From IMG/VR virus record IMGVR_UViG_3300032236_000747, positions 186,001 through 250,000 of that record: DNA of 64,000 nucleotides; one strand, 5' to 3'. The position numbers and the translations under genes are program-made. A model generated the notes under the pieces. That model did not search any database. It saw only the letters and a list, made by a program, of their open reading frames with translations, and was not told the origin of the DNA. The stretch's first letter is position 1, and every line of letters starts with the position of its first letter. The stretch comes from a virus. This document shows positions 59,072 through 63,999 of this stretch, one piece after another.

Positions 59072-59631
59072 AACCAGTTAGCAACTTCTTGCTTGCCCGC
59101 AACGTCAATGGCGTGCAGCCACTGTTCGTCTAGCGTACCCTTGAATATGAGATCAGCAGTGGCGGGCACAGTTAACCAACGATGACCGGGTTTCCAAGGA
59201 TGTGCGCCCGACATTTCCCCTTCTAGGCCTCCGCTGCTTACCACACGTTGTCCCATGACGCAGCGCCACTTTTCCGGCCCTTCGTCAGTGGCTATGGCAG
59301 CAAGTATGCTGGTTTCGCTGGTTATGCCAAGCTCGTCATTGATTTGTCGAGTATTGGGCACAGCCCAGTCTAGGGTGTGTATAAACTGTACACGATGCGG
59401 CTCGTCTGGACCACCGTAGAATACAGGATCATTGTTATAGGCAGCAATACCTGCGTTGCGCAGCACAGCAGTAACAGGTATGTTGTTGACCGCGGGCTTG
59501 TTGATCATGATCATGCTGGAACCTGCACTCCAGTGGCTGGTCACCAACATAATACCACGATTGTATTCCGTGTGATCAGTGTTGGGTATGGCCACCAGTA
59601 CTTGTCCCATATAGTTGTCTCTTTGTCGCAT
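59068..59631 (-). CDS. AlgH / UPF0301 (YqgE) family protein
   Basis: A 187-residue protein, the usual family length, with GQVLVAIPNTDHTEYNRGIM, LVTSHWSAGSSMIMINKPAV, VFYGGPDEPHRVQFIHTLDW and GGLEGEMSGAHPW in family order. AlgH-type proteins are widespread in proteobacteria with unclear function; they are rare in phages outside the aquatic T4-like group. The ATG at 59631 is preferred over a TTG at 59634; a late-type box ends 4 nt upstream. Confidence 0.82.
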   Translation of the reverse strand: MRQRDNYMGQVLVAIPNTDHTEYNRGIMLVTSHWSAGSSMIMINKPAVNNIPVTAVLRNAGIAAYNNDPVFYGGPDEPHRVQFIHTLDWAVPNTRQINDELGITSETSILAAIATDEGPEKWRCVMGQRVVSSGGLEGEMSGAHPWKPGHRWLTVPATADLIFKGTLDEQWLHAIDVAGKQEVANWF

Positions 59632-59635
59632 CAAG

Positions 59636-59641
59636 TATTTA
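59636..59641 (-). promoter_or_regulatory. Late-type box for the AlgH-like gene
   Basis: TAAATA on the minus strand, ending 4 nt before the ATG at 59631. It faces another late-type box 6 nt away. Confidence 0.55.
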
Positions 59642-59646
59642 TTGGT

Positions 59647-59652
59647 TAAATA
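59647..59652 (+). promoter_or_regulatory. Late-type box for the nucleotidyltransferase gene
   Basis: TAAATA on the plus strand, ending 7 nt before the ATG at 59660. Confidence 0.5.
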
Positions 59653-59659
59653 CTAGACC

Positions 59660-60352
59660 ATGAACATCCGTGAGTTTACCCCCGGTGTAGAAATACACCA
59701 AGAACTAAATCCCCTACTTTGGCAAGGCGATCAACTGAAACCAGAAGTACGCCTAGCCCTGCTGCACATAGCCCACAAGTTTGAAATCTTCCTGGGCATT
59801 GATATAGTGGTCAGGGACCGTATTATCACGGGCAGTCAAACCAGTTTTACCTATACAGAAGCCAGCGACATTGACCTGCACATTATTGTTGATTACTCTG
59901 CTATCACTGACTGCGCAGTGCCCGTGCACGAGCTTTTTGACACCAAACGCAAGCTGTGGAAAGAGCAGCACAGCATAGATATCCACGGTATACAAGTAGA
60001 GTGCTATGTAGAAGACACTGCTCAACCTGTGCGGGGACATGTCTACAGCTTGGATGAAGACGCTTGGGTATCACATCAGCCCACACAGGCTTCGGTGCAG
60101 AGCCTACCTCCAGATGTGGTCAAACAAGCAGCATGGTGGACTGATCGCATCAAAACAGCCATAGCCAGTCGCAATCTAGCTGTGATGATTTCCACGGCAC
60201 GTCTACTGCGTGATTATAGGGGCCGCGGCTTGGGCAAGGAAGGCGAAATGGGCACTGCCAATATAACCTATAAAACCCTGCGCAACAATGGTGTTATACA
60301 TGATCTAATCAAGGCTGTGCGCCGCCTAGAAGACAGGGCAATGAGCCTATAA
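59660..60352 (+). CDS. Pol-beta-fold nucleotidyltransferase
   Basis: A 230-residue protein with the signature hG-[GS]-x-[D/E]-h-[D/E] site: GSQTSFTYTEASDIDLHII at about 58-76 (metal-binding D72, D74) and the third acidic position in VECYVED (~113). This belongs to the minimal nucleotidyltransferase superfamily, which includes aminoglycoside-modifying, tRNA-adding and toxin-type enzymes. The C-terminal helical part (KTAIASRNLAVMISTARLL) could be substrate-binding. I know of similar proteins in aquatic T4-like phages; the substrate is unknown. Coding GC content is noticeably higher from here rightward. Confidence 0.8.
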   Translation: MNIREFTPGVEIHQELNPLLWQGDQLKPEVRLALLHIAHKFEIFLGIDIVVRDRIITGSQTSFTYTEASDIDLHIIVDYSAITDCAVPVHELFDTKRKLWKEQHSIDIHGIQVECYVEDTAQPVRGHVYSLDEDAWVSHQPTQASVQSLPPDVVKQAAWWTDRIKTAIASRNLAVMISTARLLRDYRGRGLGKEGEMGTANITYKTLRNNGVIHDLIKAVRRLEDRAMSL

Positions 60353-60356
60353 ACTC

Positions 60357-60385
60357 TTGACCTGCACACTCCGGGGCTGTATAAT
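60357..60385 (+). promoter_or_regulatory. Consensus sigma70 promoter giving a predicted leaderless mRNA
   Basis: TTGACC (60357-60362), 17-nt spacer, perfect TATAAT (60380-60385). The ATG of the next gene begins 6 nt later (60392), at or next to the expected +1, with no Shine-Dalgarno. Confidence 0.75.
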
Positions 60386-60391
60386 ACTAGT

Positions 60392-60892
60392 ATGCATACA
60401 CTATACTTAGACATGGACGGCGTAGTAGCCGATTGGGACCGAGCAGCCACTGAACTAGTGGGTAAACTGCGTAAAAGCATTGACGGACGTTGGAGTCACG
60501 AAGACTGGCAGACCATACGTCAAGATCAGCGATTCTACCGCAATCTCCCCCTCATGGATGGAGCTCATACACTAGTCAGCGTGTCCCGTGAGTTTAGATC
60601 CCGCGGTTGGCAACTCTTGTTTCTCACAGCCATACCACATGACAACGATCACCCTTGGGCATTTCATGACAAGATGTCCTGGGCACGTGAACACTTTCCA
60701 GATATTCCTGTGCACTTTGGACCCTACTCAGAAGACAAACAAGACCATACCCTACCCGGTGATATACTAGTAGATGACCGTGGCAGTAACTGTGTAGAGT
60801 GGGAATCCCGGGGTGGAATAGCTGTACATGTTACCAACAATGACTTGAAACCCACCATTGAGAAACTCCGGGAGCTGCTCGCCGAAGCCTAA
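60392..60892 (+). CDS. 5'(3')-deoxyribonucleotidase-like HAD phosphatase
   Basis: A 166-residue HAD protein of the NT5C type: LDMDGVVADWDRA at residues 6-18 (nucleophile and acid Asp), LLFLTAIPHDNDHPW and GDILVDDRGSNCVEWESRGG (~122-141). The family dephosphorylates dNMPs, often dTMP/dUMP. In the phage it could recycle host nucleotides or balance pools with the dNMP kinase. Starts directly after a sigma70 promoter. Confidence 0.85.
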   Translation: MHTLYLDMDGVVADWDRAATELVGKLRKSIDGRWSHEDWQTIRQDQRFYRNLPLMDGAHTLVSVSREFRSRGWQLLFLTAIPHDNDHPWAFHDKMSWAREHFPDIPVHFGPYSEDKQDHTLPGDILVDDRGSNCVEWESRGGIAVHVTNNDLKPTIEKLRELLAEA

Positions 60893-60896
60893 CCCA

Positions 60897-60909
60897 GGCG
60901 CGAAGCGCC
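60897..60909 (+). terminator. Short GC hairpin after the nucleotidase gene
   Basis: GGCGC-GAA-GCGCC directly follows the stop codon; a short A/T-rich stretch comes ~12 nt later rather than a proper U-tract. Possible mRNA-end stabiliser or weak terminator. Confidence 0.4.
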
Positions 60910-60938
60910 AGCGGTGCAAAAAGATTTTCCGGGTATAT

Positions 60939-60944
60939 TAAATA
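60939..60944 (+). promoter_or_regulatory. Late-type box
   Basis: TAAATA ends 8 nt before the ATG at 60953; no Shine-Dalgarno. Confidence 0.45.
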
Positions 60945-60952
60945 CGTATATT

Positions 60953-61129
60953 ATGCTCCTACCCCTGCTAGTAGACCTTAAAATACATCCAGAGTGGAGA
61001 GTACTTAAACGATTCAAAGATTCACGCCTGGCACGCATCTACTACTTGAGTCTTGATGATCGTAGACAGGTTAACATCGTGTTTAAACCCAAACATCCAC
61101 TACAATGGTGGGTAATAGAAAAGAAGTAA
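60953..61129 (+). CDS. Very small basic protein, function unknown
   Basis: A 58-residue protein (MLLPLLVDLKIHPEWRVLKR, RIYYLSLDDRRQVNIVFKPK, QWWVIEKK) with a beta-rich, basic C-terminal half. The ATG at 60953 is preferred over an in-frame GTG at 60914 because a late-type box lies between them. Directly followed by another small gene. Confidence 0.55.
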   Translation: MLLPLLVDLKIHPEWRVLKRFKDSRLARIYYLSLDDRRQVNIVFKPKHPLQWWVIEKK

Positions 61130-61133
61130 TAAC

Positions 61134-61400
61134 ATGGCACAAATCAAAATAATATGGCGCATGGGCCTACACAGTGAAATCAAAGAGGGCAACAAGCGTC
61201 TAAGCAAGCTGCACAGTGAGCTAGATCGTTGGTGTCAAGCTAATAAGGTAAGTAGAGACTACTTTAAACTGCGTATGACTGCTCCATATGTCTATGAGTG
61301 TGAACTAGATGAAGACAATGATACCACGCTGATATTCATGACAACATGGTATGGAACACCCTATAAAACGGCTTCAACTCTAACAAACTCTTCCTTGTAG
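61134..61400 (+). CDS. Small protein of unknown function
   Basis: An 88-residue protein (MAQIKIIWRMGLHSEIKEGN, KLHSELDRWCQANKVSRDYF, TTLIFMTTWYGTPYK) with an alpha/beta look. It starts 4 nt after the previous stop. The last ~13 codons overlap the convergent small gene. Confidence 0.55.
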   Translation: MAQIKIIWRMGLHSEIKEGNKRLSKLHSELDRWCQANKVSRDYFKLRMTAPYVYECELDEDNDTTLIFMTTWYGTPYKTASTLTNSSL

Positions 61401-61519
61401 AGACTGCGAGCGTGCTCCGCTGCGAGTGATTCTGTGTGAGCTAGCACAATACCAGTACTTGTAGTACCAGTGCGCACATGCTCCTGTGTGATGATTCTAA
61501 ATTGTAGATATTCTTGCAT
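61361..61519 (-). CDS. Small protein of unknown function (leftward)
   Basis: A 52-residue protein (MQEYLQFRIITQEHVRTGTT, VLAHTESLAAEHARSLYKEE). The ATG at 61519 is chosen because a minus-strand TAAATA ends exactly 5 nt before it; a longer in-frame reading would start at 61597 inside the upstream gene. No domain recognised. Confidence 0.5.
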   Translation of the reverse strand: MQEYLQFRIITQEHVRTGTTSTGIVLAHTESLAAEHARSLYKEEFVRVEAVL

Positions 61520-61523
61520 GCAG

Positions 61524-61793
61524 TTATTTACTGAGCTGATCACTGTAGCGCAGTAAAAACAGAGTAGAGTACTTTTCCAGCTTGAAGCTAACAGCACATA
61601 TACTGGAGTTGTGTAGGGCCCAAGTATCCCAACACCATTCTCTGTAGTGTGGACCTATAGTGGATTCTAACCATGATTCCACTGTGTAGACACTTTCTAT
61701 CCAATCTATTTGCCCATGGTGTTCTACGAGGGGCCAAGGTGCGGCAGCACGATAGGGCAAGCGTAGACTGGGATGATCGTAGAGTGCTAGCAT
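61524..61793 (-). CDS. Small Trp-rich protein of unknown function (leftward)
   Basis: An 89-residue protein (HHGQIDWIESVYTVESWLES, HYREWCWDTWALHNSSICAV, SFKLEKYSTLFLLRYSDQLS). The last ~25 residues read as two beta strands, a plausible real fold. Its TAA stop is part of the TAAATA box serving the next leftward gene. A TAAATA box (61803-61808) lies 9 nt before its ATG. Confidence 0.5.
   Translation of the reverse strand: MLALYDHPSLRLPYRAAAPWPLVEHHGQIDWIESVYTVESWLESTIGPHYREWCWDTWALHNSSICAVSFKLEKYSTLFLLRYSDQLSK
61525..61530 (-). promoter_or_regulatory. Late-type box overlapping a stop codon
   Basis: TAAATA on the minus strand ends exactly 5 nt before the ATG at 61519 and includes the stop codon of the gene upstream. 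Confidence 0.5.
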
Positions 61794-61802
61794 ACTAGTA
61801 CA

Positions 61803-61808
61803 TATTTA
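61803..61808 (-). promoter_or_regulatory. Late-type box of the Trp-rich gene
   Basis: TAAATA on the minus strand, 9 nt before the ATG at 61793. Confidence 0.4.
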
Positions 61809-61820
61809 CACAGGATACTA

Positions 61821-61856
61821 AGGAGTCAGCGGACTCCTGCCCGGGGGGCGTTTTTT
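61821..61856 (+). terminator. Double hairpin with T-run
   Basis: AGGAGTC-AGCG-GACTCCT is a perfect 7-bp stem-loop, followed at once by GCCC-GGG-GGGC and GTTTTTT. Reads as a rightward intrinsic terminator for the short plus-strand genes; the first hairpin alone also faces the leftward genes. Confidence 0.7.
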
Positions 61857-61958
61857 AAGACTGGGCGCCGAGGGTTAGGGGTTATGTAAAAAATTGCTGT
61901 GCAAAAATTCGTGGCCTTGGAGATCTCGGCCTATGGTGGATCTAATCTAAGTCACTTT

Positions 61959-62585
61959 TTATTTTGGGGGATTTTGCACGCCAAAGTTGCTTTTTAGCAA
62001 CAAGTTTTCAAATGCACTCCCGGGTACCCCCTCGGGGTCTCGGCCACCACTGTGTTCACTGCACGCTGCGTGCGACGCACGTGAGTAGCCCCGGGGTCTA
62101 GCCATATATCGGCCTTGACCCCAGCCTCTGCGAAGATAAGAATTATTATCTCCTTGGGCGGCTTCCCCGGGGTCTGCCCCAAGAGTATGTGCACGCTGCG
62201 TGTGTAGTATAGCGTGGCTACAGCTAGCAGCAGTGTAACAGCCCGCTCCCGCAGCAGTTCTTTCACGAGTGCAGAGTGAATGCTGCGTGGGGAGGGCCCG
62301 TGAGTGTGTACTATATACGTAGCCTAGCACACTAGTGTAGTACACATGTACTAGTGCTAGCAGCTTACCATACAGCGATATATCTAGGAGTGCAATCAAC
62401 TCTGCGTGGGGTTGTAAGGGAGCTATCCGTGTGTAGACCGCTGTGCTGCTGCTCGCTGCGGGGAAGATCATGCTAGGATCCCGGGGCAGCTCCTTGACAT
62501 TTGTGGCCGGGGTCTCTGTGTTACCCCAGGAGCTACCGCGAAGGTAGTGCATGGTGGTTAGCAGCAAAAGTATTAGCAAAAGCAC
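61959..62585 (-). CDS. Possible small exported/membrane protein (leftward); 3' half doubtful
   Basis: A frame of 208 codons from a GTG at 62585. Support: AAGGAG 6 nt upstream of the GTG and a sigma70-like promoter with operator just beyond. The N-terminus MLLLILLLLTTMHYLRG is a hydrophobic signal or anchor, followed by a plausible stretch up to about residue 90 (LIALLDISLYGKLLALVHVY). After that the composition (Arg, Ala, Gly, Ser, His-rich) looks like out-of-frame translation, and another frame (61994-62266) reads better. Either the gene is shorter in nature, there is a frameshift, or two genes overlap. Confidence 0.4.
   Translation of the reverse strand: MLLLILLLLTTMHYLRGSSWGNTETPATNVKELPRDPSMIFPAASSSTAVYTRIAPLQPHAELIALLDISLYGKLLALVHVYYTSVLGYVYSTHSRALPTQHSLCTRERTAAGAGCYTAASCSHAILHTQRAHTLGADPGEAAQGDNNSYLRRGWGQGRYMARPRGYSRASHAACSEHSGGRDPEGVPGSAFENLLLKSNFGVQNPPK
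61994..62266 (-). CDS. Alternative overlapping small membrane protein (leftward)
   Basis: A 90-residue frame from a GTG at 62266 (MKELLRERAVTLLLAVATLY, LLGQTPGKPPKEIIILIFAE, AGVKADIWLDPGATHVRR). Its amino-acid make-up looks more natural than that of the overlapping frame, with a likely transmembrane segment near residues 8-22. No Shine-Dalgarno is visible. Low certainty. Confidence 0.28.
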   Translation of the reverse strand: MKELLRERAVTLLLAVATLYYTRSVHILLGQTPGKPPKEIIILIFAEAGVKADIWLDPGATHVRRTQRAVNTVVAETPRGYPGVHLKTCC

Positions 62586-62591
62586 AGTGAG

Positions 62592-62597
62592 CTCCTT
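62592..62597 (-). promoter_or_regulatory. Shine-Dalgarno supporting a GTG start
   Basis: AAGGAG on the minus strand, 6 nt before the GTG at 62585. It decides the start of the leftward gene. Confidence 0.55.
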
Positions 62598-62599
62598 GT

Positions 62600-62670
62600 T
62601 GTGTACTGACAGAGTCAGTATAGCATAACTTTAGCTCTTGTCAACCATTATTTTGATTTATTTTGGTAGA
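62600..62670 (-). repeat. ~70-bp promoter/operator block, copy 1
   Basis: Nearly identical to 63636-63708: TACTGACAGAGTCAGTATAG through CATAACTTTA and GTCAACCATTATTTT, differing at a handful of positions. Confidence 0.8.
62605..62644 (-). promoter_or_regulatory. sigma70-like promoter with palindromic operator, copy 1
   Basis: On the minus strand: TTGACA (62639-62644), 16-nt spacer, TATACT (62617-62622), and the perfect inverted repeat ACTGAC-TCT-GTCAGT (62605-62619) overlapping the -10 end and the expected start site. The same arrangement occurs at 63641-63680, so a common repressor is likely. Confidence 0.68.
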
Positions 62671-62777
62671 CCCCGGCCAGGTCCTTAACTGCGTAGCACT
62701 GTGGTCTTGTAAAACCCCGGTCAGGTCAACGATTGATCATCTGCGTGGTCTGCTGTTTAATTTAAAACCCCGGCCGC
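62668..62777 (+). repeat. Three CCCCGG(T/C)CAGGTC-type elements
   Basis: AGACCCCGGCCAGGTC (62668-62683), AAAACCCCGGTCAGGTC (62711-62727) and AAAACCCCGGCCGC (62764-62777) are spaced 43 and 53 bp apart. Related ACCCCG words occur at 63725 and throughout the G+C-rich segment. Function unknown. The 220 bp between the promoter and the next small gene otherwise holds nothing recognisable. Confidence 0.55.
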
Positions 62778-62805
62778 AAATTGTGCAGTAGTGCAGGGTG
62801 ATCTC

Positions 62806-62943
62806 TCAGGGATATATCTCGTGATATAACCGTTGTAGCTCAAACTGGTCTACCTCGTAGGCCGCCACGGTATCCTTGACCGCTTGTATATAATCGCAGC
62901 CAAGGTCTAGGAGCTGTTTAAAGTGGATCACAGCCTCTGTCAT
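62806..62943 (-). CDS. Micro-protein, 45 residues (leftward)
   Basis: MTEAVIHFKQLLDLGCDYIQ ... VDQFELQRLYHEIYP: an acidic, amphipathic, probably all-helical protein. The ATG overlaps the stop of the 29-residue gene (ATGA), with AGAGG 9 nt upstream. Last gene of a three-gene coupled unit. No homology recognised; coding status is supported by the coupling, Shine-Dalgarno and clean amino-acid composition. Confidence 0.55.
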   Translation of the reverse strand: MTEAVIHFKQLLDLGCDYIQAVKDTVAAYEVDQFELQRLYHEIYP

Positions 62944-63029
62944 TTGATGTACCTCTCTATATACCACACCTTAGCAGCAAAGATCACCACCACGGCTAGG
63001 GAGATCAAGATCACTTGTAGATCGCTCAT
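62940..63029 (-). CDS. Micro-protein, 29-residue transmembrane peptide (leftward)
   Basis: MSDLQVILISLAVVVIFAAK followed by VWYIERYIK: one transmembrane helix with a basic C-terminal end, the look of a small membrane peptide. ATGA overlaps with both neighbours. Possible holin/antiholin-like, host-membrane-modifying or superinfection-exclusion peptide; all are guesses. Confidence 0.5.
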   Translation of the reverse strand: MSDLQVILISLAVVVIFAAKVWYIERYIK

Positions 63030-63178
63030 CGTGCTAGCCTCACGGTGATGTCTGCGGAATAACCATCGTGTTTGATCAGTGCGCTGCGCACATCGTGTAA
63101 GGTCATGTCGCGGTCAAAGAACACGGTATCCACGATCTGACCGTTGCGGATAATGTCCCAGGCTTGCTGCTTGCTCAT
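63026..63178 (-). CDS. Small protein, 50 residues (leftward)
   Basis: MSKQQAWDIIRNGQIVDTVF ... DMTLHDVRSALIKHDGYSAD. The ATG at 63178 has AAGGAG 6 nt upstream, which decides it over longer in-frame readings. The sequence reads as a small alpha/beta protein (a 'name-and-value' type phage orphan with an N-terminal helix then two strands). First gene of the ATGA-coupled micro-operon behind a consensus promoter. Confidence 0.6.
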   Translation of the reverse strand: MSKQQAWDIIRNGQIVDTVFFDRDMTLHDVRSALIKHDGYSADITVRLAR

Positions 63179-63280
63179 CGTTGCTCCTTGAGGTGAAAAA
63201 GACCGCTGAGGGGAAGAACCACGGTTGCGGTACTGTGTACAGCACGGGCGGTGTGGCCCTAGGCCCCCAGCAGCAGAGTT

Positions 63281-63309
63281 ATTATAACACGGTTTTACCA
63301 AGTTGTCAA
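63281..63309 (-). promoter_or_regulatory. Perfect-consensus sigma70 promoter of the micro-operon
   Basis: On the minus strand: TTGACA (63304-63309), 17-nt spacer, TATAAT (63281-63286). Both hexamers and spacer are ideal. No ACTGAC operator is present, unlike the two flanking promoters. A ~95-nt leader follows. Confidence 0.82.
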
Positions 63310-63367
63310 CTGTGTTATTAAAATACTTGCTGACCTTGTCAAGGCCAGCGAGCACGTTAAGCGGGGT

Positions 63368-63619
63368 CTAGCAATCTGCGTCAAAATCTGCCCACTCCTG
63401 CGCTTCGTCGGGCTGACCGTCCCAGGCGCAATCTCGCTCGCGATCGCAGACCAATTCCCAGTAATCCTTGAGGGCGGCCATGGCGGCGGACAAGTTGCCG
63501 TTTGCCTCTGTGAGATACTGATCGTAGTCCTCAGCGCCAAAACACTCGTAGACCCAGTGCCCGCCGGCCTCGTAGTTGTCCAGTGCGTATTGCTCTAACA
63601 GTTTGATAGCTTGTGACAT
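63368..63619 (-). CDS. Small acidic protein (leftward)
   Basis: An 83-residue, strongly acidic protein (LLEQYALDNYEAGGHWVYEC, DYDQYLTEANGNLSAAMAAL, KDYWELVCDRERDCAWDGQP). The NYEAGGHW...F...DY...L.EA.G pattern is of a kind I have seen in phage orphans; no function is assigned. Acidic small early phage proteins often act as DNA mimics or host-factor inhibitors, but that is only a possibility. AAGGAA precedes the ATG; the operator-bearing promoter copy 2 drives it. Confidence 0.65.
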   Translation of the reverse strand: MSQAIKLLEQYALDNYEAGGHWVYECFGAEDYDQYLTEANGNLSAAMAALKDYWELVCDRERDCAWDGQPDEAQEWADFDADC

Positions 63620-63635
63620 AGCGTTGTTCCTTGTT

Positions 63636-63708
63636 TGTTTACTGACAGAGTCAGTATAGCATAACTTTAACGTTTGTCAACCATTATTTTAATTTATTTT
63701 TAGCCTAG
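63636..63708 (-). repeat. ~70-bp promoter/operator block, copy 2
   Basis: Second copy of the block at 62600-62670, 1.04 kb away, same orientation. Confidence 0.8.
63641..63680 (-). promoter_or_regulatory. sigma70-like promoter with palindromic operator, copy 2
   Basis: On the minus strand: TTGACA (63675-63680), 16-nt spacer, TATACT (63653-63658), and ACTGAC-TCT-GTCAGT at 63641-63655 covering the expected +1. Confidence 0.7.
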
Positions 63709-63724
63709 CAAAAACCATGCTTTT

Positions 63725-63764
63725 AGACCCCGAGACGATTTCTCTGGATTTGCTCCGGGGTCTT
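63725..63764. other. Long inverted repeat AGACCCCG...CGGGGTCT
   Basis: AGACCCCG and CGGGGTCT form an 8-bp stem around a ~23-nt loop just after the stop of the truncated GcrA-like gene. There is no proper U-tract in either direction, so it may be a protein-binding or RNA-processing site related to the CCCCGG elements. Confidence 0.4.
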
Positions 63765-63768
63765 TGAA

Positions 63769-63999
63769 TTAGATCTCTTCAGCCTCTAATTCGTCTGCAG
63801 CAGCGATGAAATCGTCGATGAGATCAGCAATGCTGTTCTTACGTCGTTCGCTGCGCTTGCGTGGTTTGACCGAGGTGCCCTCTTGGTAGACCTTCCATAC
63901 ATGGTCTTTACAGTAGCTCTTACCTTCGATGCTAGCTTGGCAGCAGGTGGGATGATGACTCTCTGTGTTGTCCCCGATGAACTGGCAGAGTGGTTCGTG
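63769..63999 (-). CDS. GcrA-like cysteine-rich protein, C-terminal part (5' cut by window edge)
   Basis: The frame enters from the right edge and ends with TAA at 63769-63771; 76 residues are visible. HEPLCQFIGDNTESHHPTCC followed by SIEGKSYCKDHVW resembles the C-terminal Cys/His part of GcrA-type regulators (CxWPxGDP...FCGxxxxxGxPYCxxH), which in alphaproteobacteria bind sigma70 and methylated promoters. A basic linker KPRKRSERRKNS and an acidic helical tail follow. If correct, it would be a phage-borne transcription regulator. Confidence 0.55.
   Translation of the reverse strand, partial: HEPLCQFIGDNTESHHPTCCQASIEGKSYCKDHVWKVYQEGTSVKPRKRSERRKNSIADLIDDFIAAADELEAEEI

Larger units (their letters stand above)
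61857..62590. other. G+C-rich, hairpin-rich right-end segment
   Basis: This stretch has many GGGGTC/GACCCC and CTGCGTG/CACGCAG words, the palindrome GTTGCT-TTTT-AGCAAC at 61986-62001 and a palindromic GAGATCTC core near 61919-61926. Base composition and codon use are clearly unlike the A+T-rich structural genes. Two overlapping leftward reading frames cross it (see the entries at 61959 and 61994); neither is secure, so parts may be non-coding. Confidence 0.45.

Noticed and set aside
61134-61856. Rightward gene between 61400 and the double hairpin
   Set aside because: Plus-strand frames there are short and lack start signals; the minus strand has better-supported small genes.
63725-63764. Intrinsic terminator for the GcrA-like gene
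   Set aside because: A good stem exists but there is no U-tract on either strand and the loop is long.
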